From: Lentzea albidocapillata
GTDB lineage: Bacteria > Actinomycetota > Actinomycetes > Mycobacteriales > Pseudonocardiaceae
NCBI RefSeq assembly: GCF_000719115.1
Contig: NZ_JOEA01000004.1
Span: 1-64,000, forward strand
Direction of reading: 5' to 3'
DNA length: 64,000 nt
The notes under the pieces were generated by a model. That model was not told the DNA's origin. It saw only the letters and a list, made by a program, of their open reading frames with translations, and made no database searches. A program made the translations under genes and the position numbers. This document shows positions 59,001-64,000 of this stretch, piece after piece (positions within the stretch are counted from its first letter, which is position 1; each line of letters opens with the position of its first letter).

Positions 59001-60834
59001 CCCGCAGCTGTGCCGTGCCGGACTGGTTCGGCGTGTAGGTGTAGCTCCACGAAGTCTGGCCGGCCTGCCAGTTGGCGTAGTGCCAGCGCGTGCCGCCGTC
59101 GGTCGAGACCTCGACGCCCGCGACCTTGCCGGCGGCGTCGATCACCGTGCCGCTGAAGGTGTAGGGCTGGCCGACCGTCGCCTGCGCGGGCTGGGTCGTG
59201 ATCAGCACGCTGGGCGCCGTGTTGTCGTTGATGGCGCCGGAGATGACGAGCTGGTCGGGCGCCCACAGCTGGTAGGGCTGCACGCCCATGTCCGCGAGGA
59301 AGTTGACCGTCGCCTGCTTCATCCGCTTGTCCGACGTCGGCGTGTTGGTCGGGAACGCGTGTTCGTCGTCGACGCCCCACGCCCACTGGACCGTGCCGGC
59401 ACCGAACACCAGGGCTCCGGACGGCGCGCGGTAGTACGTGATCGCGTGCGTCTCGGTGCTGGATCCGTACTCGTCGCCGTAGTTCTTCAGGGCGTAGTAG
59501 CCGTCGAGGTCCACCGTCGTGCGCGACATCTGCGCTACGCCGGCGGGCTGGAAGCCGTTGTCGTAGACGGTGTTCCACTCGTAGCCGAGTGTGCCGGGCT
59601 GGAACGTGTACGTGCTGCCCGCGGCGAGGTTCACCAGGTCGGTGTTGCGCCAGAGCCGCATCTTGCCGTACGCGGCCGGGACCTGCAGCGAGTCGTCACG
59701 CCGGCCGTTGACCGTGAACATGTTGCCGAGCAACGCGTTCTCGGGTCTGCCGCCGTCCTGAGGTGGGCTGTAGCGCGGATCTCGCCACGTGCCGGTCCAG
59801 GTGTTCTCGCCGTCGTTCTGGGTGCCCTTCGTCTCCTTGAAGCAGACCATGGTGCGCCAGTCGGTCTGGGAGGAGTCGATGCTCTTCTCCCACTTCGTCT
59901 TCCAGAAGATCTCGTTGCCGGTCAGGAACGCCATGTGCACGCCAGTGTCACGGGCGGCCATCACGTTGTTCCACTGCTCGTTCGACCAGTACTCGTCGTG
60001 GCCGACCGCCATGAAGACCTTGTGGTTCTTGATCAGGTTGCCGCGGCGGGCGGAGTCGACGTCGGTCGTGTAGCTCATGTCGTACCCGTTGCGCTCCAGG
60101 AACCTGAGCATCGGGTACTCGGCGTTGAAGATGAAGTTCTCGTCGCCGTCGCCGCCGGTGTACGGGCGGTTGTAGCTGACCTTGTACGAGCTGCCGCCCT
60201 GGCCCGGGCCGTCACCGAAGTACAGGCTGTTGCCGCCGTAGCGGTTGTAGGCGACCCAGGTGGCGTCGGAGGTCTGGAAGAAGATCTTCGAGGTCGAGCT
60301 GTCGTCGCGGACGACGAACGCCATCTCGTTCTCGAGGCCGTTGTCGAGGCGCGTCATGCGCACGTAGTAGATGCCGGAGACCGCGGCGGAGGGGATGTTC
60401 CAGGTGAGCGACACGGCCCAGTTGCCGCAGTCGACGAGCGCGGTAGGTCCATCCCGCAGACATGGTGGCTGGTTCTGCGGGGTGTTGCGCTGGACCGTGC
60501 CCATGTGCCGGGCGCCCTTGCCGCCGTACCAGCCCATCCGGTAGATGTCGAGCTTGTACGACGGGGCCGAGGTCAGCATTTTGAAGCTGACGGTCTGGCC
60601 GACGTTGTAGCTGATGTCCGTCGTGTAGCCGAGGATCGTGTCGTCCCGGTACTGGGCCTGCCAGTTGTCCGCGCCGGTCTGCGTGTTCTCGCACGCGACC
60701 TTGTTGGTGACGGGGAAGTCACACGGAGCGGCGTTGGCCTTCGGAGGGTTGAAGACCCCGAGCACGAACATCGTCGATGCGACTAATGCCGTGATCACAA
60801 GCACCCGCACGAGACGCGACTGCTGAGCCACCAT
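56059..60834 (-). CDS. Giant secreted protein with four DUF4082 repeats
   Basis: 1591 residues. A signal peptide ends near residue 35 (PPKANAA). Residues about 50-515 resemble the C-terminal domain of the N,N-dimethylformamidase large subunit (YRMGWYGGKGARHMG, GHDEYWSNEQWNNV), here without its enzyme context. About 545-630 is an Ig-like domain. Then come four DUF4082 modules at about 634, 905, 1175 and 1438, each starting TCPC and containing FYKGTGNTGTHTGSLW and NYWVDV, with three Big_5-type Ig domains between them. It is probably a cell-surface or matrix protein with several carbohydrate-binding-like units. It is the first gene of an operon with three sugar-modifying enzymes. Confidence 0.85.
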   Translation of the reverse strand: MVAQQSRLVRVLVITALVASTMFVLGVFNPPKANAAPCDFPVTNKVACENTQTGADNWQAQYRDDTILGYTTDISYNVGQTVSFKMLTSAPSYKLDIYRMGWYGGKGARHMGTVQRNTPQNQPPCLRDGPTALVDCGNWAVSLTWNIPSAAVSGIYYVRMTRLDNGLENEMAFVVRDDSSTSKIFFQTSDATWVAYNRYGGNSLYFGDGPGQGGSSYKVSYNRPYTGGDGDENFIFNAEYPMLRFLERNGYDMSYTTDVDSARRGNLIKNHKVFMAVGHDEYWSNEQWNNVMAARDTGVHMAFLTGNEIFWKTKWEKSIDSSQTDWRTMVCFKETKGTQNDGENTWTGTWRDPRYSPPQDGGRPENALLGNMFTVNGRRDDSLQVPAAYGKMRLWRNTDLVNLAAGSTYTFQPGTLGYEWNTVYDNGFQPAGVAQMSRTTVDLDGYYALKNYGDEYGSSTETHAITYYRAPSGALVFGAGTVQWAWGVDDEHAFPTNTPTSDKRMKQATVNFLADMGVQPYQLWAPDQLVISGAINDNTAPSVLITTQPAQATVGQPYTFSGTVIDAAGKVAGVEVSTDGGTRWHYANWQAGQTSWSYTYTPNQSGTAQLRVRAVDDSLNLSIPVSATPNVNSKTCPCGMFSGTEVPKVAAANDSSQLELGVKWRAASNGYVRGVKFYKGTGNTGTHTGSLWNSNGDLLATGTFTSESPTGWQTLLFPQPVAVNANTTYIVSYYTPTGHFAYDTGGFYQQQAYMQPITGLQSGVDGPNGVFRFGAGFPNQTFDHTNYWVDVVWATDPGPDTRAPIQSAMSPVTNAGSVALNTTVSGTFDENVTLASAQVTVTGPAGAITGTTSISNDARTITFTPSAPLSAATAYTVTMRAADAAGNLSSQANWTFTTGSPRPATCPCTVWDDFAAPAVIDAGDTSQVEVGTKVRFDGKGEVLGVRFYKGTGNTGTHTGSLWTSTGLLLATGTFTAETTSGWQKLMFNSPVQVQANTTYIVSYNAPGGRYSVTSGYFNGQDASYQSLHALQNGTDGGNGVYKYGAGFPNNSYNATNYWVDVIYRNGLNGDTTPPTITNRAPAVNATNVGLQSALTATFSEPVDPASAQIWLKDPKGAKLSGSVSLSGDQRTVTWTPSAKLVSGTQYQAHVGIADVNGIAMTAAAEWNFTTTTTPTCPCSLFSTATVPDVTSADDSGAYELGVRITPTQSGQITGVRFYKGSGNTGTHTGSLWNAAGQRLATGTFTGETATGWQTLTFSQPVIVSSGQTYTASYTTTTGHYAVNAGYFGTGAVSSGPLTAPQETNGVFTPGTGFPAMTYGSGNYWVDVVYQPNADNVAPVEQSHTPLTGASEVALNSVVTMSFDEPVDLNSAQFDVTDPGGAKIAGTRSLSPDSRMITFTPAARFAASTVYSVSAKAADTFGNMMANPVTWSFTTATTQTCPCSLFSAATVPTVTSADDNGAYELGVKFTSGTNGQITGVKFYKGAGNTGTHTGSLWSADGQRLATGTFSGETESGWQTLTFSQPVAITANTEYTASYTTTTGRYAVNAGYFGTVTSPPLTAAPSAGVFTAGSGFPTSTYNGGNYWVDVVLG
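56065..58935 (-). repeat. Tandem DUF4082/Big_5 modules in the giant protein
   Basis: Four copies of about 480 bases each, spaced about 790-810 bases, with conserved cores coding GTGNTGTHTGSLW. The last two copies are the most alike (SLFSAATVPTVTSADD against SLFSTATVPDVTSADD), which suggests recent duplication at the C-terminal end. Such repeats may recombine. Confidence 0.8.
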
Positions 60835-60965
60835 TGGGTTTCACCTCTCGGACGGAGTTACCGTGTGTGATCCGCGCACTACGCTGGACAGCACAGGGCT
60901 GCTACTCCGAACGTCGGCGATCTCGGTAAAACTGTTACGTGTCAACAGAAAAATGTTCCGGTGGG

Positions 60966-60988
60966 GGTTGAATCTTTACTTTTCAACC
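60966..60988 (-). terminator. Hairpin after the second aminotransferase gene
   Basis: GGTTGAA (60966-60972) and TTCAACC (60982-60988) form a 7-base stem overlapping the stop of the gene ending at 60983. On the minus strand a T-run (ATTTTTC) follows about 11 bases further on, which is unusual in this GC-rich region and supports termination before the giant-protein gene. Confidence 0.5.
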
Positions 60989-62122
60989 ACGCACGGTCAG
61001 CCGGGATGTGTGGAGAGTTTCCGACAACGCTGACACGACTGTGTCCTGTTCGGACTCGGTCAGGTCGTGGAAGAGCGGAAGGATCAGCGTCCGGGCCGTG
61101 AAGGCCTCTGTCACGGGCAGTTCCGCGCGGGGGTGGCCCTCGTAGGCGGGTTCGAGGTGTGACGCCATGATTCCGCGCCGTGCACTCACGCCGCGTTCGG
61201 CAAGACCCGCAAGGACTTCCTGACGGTCCGCGCCCTCGGGCAGCCATACCCAGAACGACTGGTAGTTCGTCGTCCCGTATTCGGGGTCGTTCACCGCGAT
61301 GAGGCCGGTGCCGGCCAGCAACTCGTGGTAGCGCGCGGCCAACTCACGGCGACGGGCGATGATCGCGTCCAGTTTGGACAGCTGCACCAGGCCGACGGCG
61401 GCCTGGATGTCAGTCATCCGGTAGTTGAACGCCGTCTCGAGGTACTGCTCGATGACGGCCGAGCCGCCGTTGTGGCGGTCCGCTGCGGACACGCTCATGC
61501 CGTGTTCCCGCAGGCGCTTGAGCCGAACGGCCCAGTCGGGGTCGTCGGTGGTGACCATGCCGCCCTCACCGGTGGTGAGGAGCTTGCGCGGGTGGAACGA
61601 CCAGGCGGCCAGCAGCGCGTCCGTACCGACCGGCTTGCCCTTGTAGGTGGAGCCCGCGGCGCATGCCGCGTCCTCGATCACCGCGATGCCACGCGGTTCG
61701 CAGAACGCCTTGAGGGCGTCGACGTCGGCGGGCACGCCGGCCTGGTGCACGACCATGACCGCGCGGGTGCGCTCGGTGAGCACCGGTTCCACTGTGGACG
61801 CGCTGATGTTGCCCGTCTCGGCCTCGACGTCGGCGAAGACGGGGGTCGCGCCGGTGTAGCGCACGGCGTTCGCGGTGGCGATGAACGACAACGACGGCAC
61901 GACGACCTCGTCGCCGGGGCCGATGCCGAGCAGGTGCACGGCGAGGTGCAGGCCGGTGGTGCACGACGACACGGCCACGCCGTGGCTCGCGCCGACCGAC
62001 GCGGCGAACGCCTCTTCGAACTCGCGGACCCGCGGGCCCTGCGCCACCCAGCCGGACCGGACGGCTTCGGCGGCGGCGAGCGCCTCTTCCTCGCCGAGCA
62101 ACGGCCGCATAACCGGAATCAA
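60983..62122 (-). CDS. DegT/DnrJ/EryC1-family sugar aminotransferase, second copy
   Basis: 379 residues from TTG 62122 with AGAGGTAGAG upstream; no ATG or GTG fits the conserved IPVMRPLLGEEE start. PLP motifs: SSCTTGLHLAVHLLG, PSLSFIATANAVRY, VIEDAACAAGS and SFHPRKLLTTGEGG, with the Schiff-base Lys in HPRKLLT. It is only distantly like the copy at 54339-55418, so it likely makes a different amino sugar. It is downstream of the epimerase gene and is followed by a terminator-like hairpin. Confidence 0.92.
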   Translation of the reverse strand: MIPVMRPLLGEEEALAAAEAVRSGWVAQGPRVREFEEAFAASVGASHGVAVSSCTTGLHLAVHLLGIGPGDEVVVPSLSFIATANAVRYTGATPVFADVEAETGNISASTVEPVLTERTRAVMVVHQAGVPADVDALKAFCEPRGIAVIEDAACAAGSTYKGKPVGTDALLAAWSFHPRKLLTTGEGGMVTTDDPDWAVRLKRLREHGMSVSAADRHNGGSAVIEQYLETAFNYRMTDIQAAVGLVQLSKLDAIIARRRELAARYHELLAGTGLIAVNDPEYGTTNYQSFWVWLPEGADRQEVLAGLAERGVSARRGIMASHLEPAYEGHPRAELPVTEAFTARTLILPLFHDLTESEQDTVVSALSETLHTSRLTVRG

Positions 62123-62218
62123 AGCTCTACCTCTTCGCTGGCGGTTCTGGCTTGGGTGCGGCTGCGGGGGCGGCGGACCTGGGGGTGTCGGCCGCGCCCG
62201 CAGCCGCGGTCTCGAGGG

Positions 62219-63208
62219 TTACGCGCCTGCCGCGTCGGCGGCGGCCTTCTCGGCACGCCACCACGCGACGAGGTCGCGCAGTCCGCCGTCCATCTCGATC
62301 TCGGGCTTCCACCCGAGTTCGGTGGCCGCGAGGCTGATGTCGGCGAGCCGGCGCGTCACGCCGTTCACCTTGCGCTCGGGGCCGTGCTCCAGCGGCAGGT
62401 CGGAGTCCATGGCGGCAAGCAACGCGAGGGCGAGCTGCTTGAGCGATGTCTCCTGGGAGGACGCGATGTTGTACACCGTGTCCGTGACCGGCGCCTTGGC
62501 CGCGAGGATGTTGGCGCGTGCGATGTCGTGCACGTGCACGAAGTCCATCGTCTGGGCGCCGTCGCCGAAGATGAGCGGCGACTTGCCGTCGACGATGCGC
62601 TCCATCCAGCGGATGAGCACCTCGGTGTACAGACCGTGGACGTCCATCCGCGGGCCGTACACGTTGAAGTAGCGCAGCGCCACGTAGTCGAGGTCGTACA
62701 TGGCCTTGAAGCTGCGCAGCATTCCTTCGTTGAACGCCTTCGCGGCGCCGTAGAAGGTGTCGTTGTTGTACGGGTGGTGCCGTTCGTTGGTGGGGAACGA
62801 CTCCGCGAGTCCGTAGATCGACGCCGAGGACGACGCGATGACCTTCTTCACGCCGGCGGCCGCAGCTGCTTCCAGCACCGTGAACGTGCCGTCGACCAGG
62901 CACTCCAGCGCGAGACGCGGTTCCTCGGCGCACTGGGTGATGCGGATGGCGGCGAGGTGGAAGACAAGGTCCTTGCCCACGGTCAGCTCGTGGACCAGCA
63001 CCTTGTCGTTGATGTCGCCCTCGACGATGCGGACGACACCGGACTCCAGGGCGGAGGCCAGGTTCTCCCGGCGGCCGCGCACGAAGTTGTCCAGCACGAC
63101 GACCTCGGCCGCGCCGGCCTCGACGAGCTGGTCCACCACCGAGGAACCGATCGTGCCCGCACCACCGGTGACGAGAGCACGCTGCCCGGTGATCGGCTGT
63201 GCCGTCAT
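62219..63208 (-). CDS. NAD-dependent sugar-nucleotide epimerase/dehydratase
   Basis: 329 residues from ATG 63208. An extended SDR: GQRALVTGGAGTIGSSVVDQL for NAD, VFHLAAIRI, the catalytic Ser-Tyr-Lys as SSSASIYG and YGAAKAFNEGM, and LRYFNVYGPRMDVHG for the nucleotide sugar. It may be a 4-epimerase, a dehydratase or a decarboxylase; the sequence does not decide. The start overlaps the stop of the dehydrogenase gene upstream (ATGA). Confidence 0.92.
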   Translation of the reverse strand: MTAQPITGQRALVTGGAGTIGSSVVDQLVEAGAAEVVVLDNFVRGRRENLASALESGVVRIVEGDINDKVLVHELTVGKDLVFHLAAIRITQCAEEPRLALECLVDGTFTVLEAAAAAGVKKVIASSSASIYGLAESFPTNERHHPYNNDTFYGAAKAFNEGMLRSFKAMYDLDYVALRYFNVYGPRMDVHGLYTEVLIRWMERIVDGKSPLIFGDGAQTMDFVHVHDIARANILAAKAPVTDTVYNIASSQETSLKQLALALLAAMDSDLPLEHGPERKVNGVTRRLADISLAATELGWKPEIEMDGGLRDLVAWWRAEKAAADAAGA

Positions 63209-64000
63209 GAAGAAACCCTGCCTTCGACTTGTTGAACGGGAACGAAGACCCCGCCGGAGCGCAGCGACTCCGACGCCGCCTCCAGCACCGCCAGCACGCG
63301 CAGTCCCGCGCGGCCGTCGGTCAGCGGCGCGCGCTTCTCGGTGATGGACGCGGCGAACTCCGCCATCATCGACCGCAACGCCTCGCGTTCCACCAACGCC
63401 GGCGCGACCATGTCGCCGGTGCGGTAGGAGATCTTCTGCTGCTCCGGGGAGAGGTCGACACCCCGGTCGTAAATGGACAGTCGCTGCGCGGGATTGTTGT
63501 CGTCCCACACGACCGTGCGCTGCGAACCGCCGATGACCATCGTGCGAATCTTCGTCGGCGACAGCCAGTTCACGTGCACGTGCGTGATTGCCCCGTTGGA
63601 CAGCCGCACCGTGAGGTGGCCGACGCACGCGACGCCCGCGCCGATGGGGTCGGAGCCGTGCGCCGCGACCTCCACCGGGTACACGTCGTCGGGCAGGATC
63701 GCCTCGAAGATCGACAGGTCGTGCGGGGCGAGGTCCCACAGCACGTCGACGTCCGGCTGCACCAGACCGAGGTTGATGCGCACCGAGTCGATGTACTGGA
63801 TGTCACCGAGGTCGCCGCCACGGATGATCTTGCGCAGGTGCTGCACCGACGACGTGTAGGCGAAGGTGTGGTCCAGCATCAGCGTGAGGCCGCGCTGCTC
63901 GGCGGTCTCGACGAGCTTGAGGCCGTCCTCGAAGGTGGCCGCGAGGGGCTTCTCCACGAGAACGTGCTTGCCGGCCTCCAGCGCCGCGAGGGCGACGGGC
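63205..64000 (-). CDS. Gfo/Idh/MocA-family oxidoreductase, 5' end outside the window
   Basis: At least 264 residues; the frame is open to the window edge and reads PVALAALEAGKHVLVEKPLAAT, the conserved EKP motif of the N-terminal NAD domain. The C-terminal domain has DVDVLWDLAPHDLSIFE with the active-site D-x-x-x-H and LTVRLSNGAITHVHVNWLSP. Members in sugar clusters (WlbA/WbpB) oxidise C3 of UDP-N-acetylglucosaminuronate. A similar role here fits the neighbouring epimerase and aminotransferase genes. The nucleotide-binding Gly motif is not in the window. Confidence 0.85.
   Translation of the reverse strand, partial: PVALAALEAGKHVLVEKPLAATFEDGLKLVETAEQRGLTLMLDHTFAYTSSVQHLRKIIRGGDLGDIQYIDSVRINLGLVQPDVDVLWDLAPHDLSIFEAILPDDVYPVEVAAHGSDPIGAGVACVGHLTVRLSNGAITHVHVNWLSPTKIRTMVIGGSQRTVVWDDNNPAQRLSIYDRGVDLSPEQQKISYRTGDMVAPALVEREALRSMMAEFAASITEKRAPLTDGRAGLRVLAVLEAASESLRSGGVFVPVQQVEGRVSS

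Noticed and set aside
56362..60786. A 1474-codon open frame on the plus strand opposite the giant DUF4082 gene
   Set aside because: Val/Arg/Gly/His-rich composition without domains, exactly antisense to a well-supported gene; a typical shadow frame of high-GC coding sequence.
1..64000. CRISPR array, tRNA or rRNA genes
   Set aside because: I saw no regularly spaced short repeats, no cloverleaf-like segments and no rRNA signatures; a dedicated scan could still find a tRNA that I missed.

Overview
The window is high-GC DNA with many GTG starts and 1-8 base stop/start overlaps between neighbouring genes. The content (MbtH, PptT/PptH pair, XRE-DUF5753/DUF397 pair, Imm1/SCP1.201-type deaminase pairs, LysG/LysE, cobalamin riboswitch in front of nrdAB, CU044_5270-type partner of an ECF sigma factor) points to a filamentous actinomycete. 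I would guess Pseudonocardiaceae (Lentzea/Saccharothrix-like), but that placement is inference. I saw no tRNA, rRNA, CRISPR array, replication origin or integrase.

Left part (1-15 kb): a truncated IS5-type transposase fused to a repetitive N-terminus; a phosphopantetheinyl hydrolase/transferase pair (pptH-pptT); a GCS2-family ligase; a secreted CBM-Fn3-GH5 cellulase with a visible promoter and palindrome; an overlapping trio of MoxR-type AAA ATPase, metallopeptidase/VWA protein and DUF3800-like protein; a short condensation-domain fragment next to a good IdeR/DmdR-type iron box; small unknowns; and the lysG/lysE amino-acid export pair.

Middle (15-31 kb): a cobalamin riboswitch controls nrdA-nrdB. 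The NrdB has the class Ic (Chlamydia-type) metal/radical site. Next come cutA and a small XRE/Cys-rich/phosphotransferase locus. The last gene of that locus ends with a 32-bp near-perfect copy of the nrdB 3' end. Then follow idi, an MbtH orphan, a secreted beta-propeller, an ECF sigma factor with its partner, a Ser/Thr kinase, CorA, an enoyl-CoA hydratase-like protein, a lipoprotein beta-helix and a SLATT-type membrane protein.

Right part (31-64 kb): a large surface-polysaccharide locus. It holds a PIG-L deacetylase, UDP-sugar dehydrogenase, at least five glycosyltransferases (one a two-domain fusion), an AsnB-like amidotransferase, an MFS exporter, a flippase, a Wzz-like protein and an O-antigen ligase/polymerase. 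It also has a coupled operon (60.8 to 53.8 kb, minus strand) for a giant DUF4082 secreted protein, a NeuD-like acyltransferase, an aminotransferase and a hexapeptide acetyltransferase. A second sugar operon enters from the right edge (Gfo/Idh/MocA dehydrogenase, NAD-sugar epimerase, aminotransferase). The enzyme set suggests an amino- or acylamino-sugar-containing polymer.

Inside this locus sits a scrambled polymorphic-toxin island (49.7-52.8 kb). Two SCP1.201-type deaminase/Imm1 pairs lie in inverted orientation. One deaminase is broken by a deletion that removes its PC..C zinc motif. A third, lone Imm1 gene lies between them. The island also contains a 62-bp fragment of the acetyltransferase gene at 53.8-54.3 kb, and beside it lies a remnant of a gene like the one at 49.0-49.7 kb.
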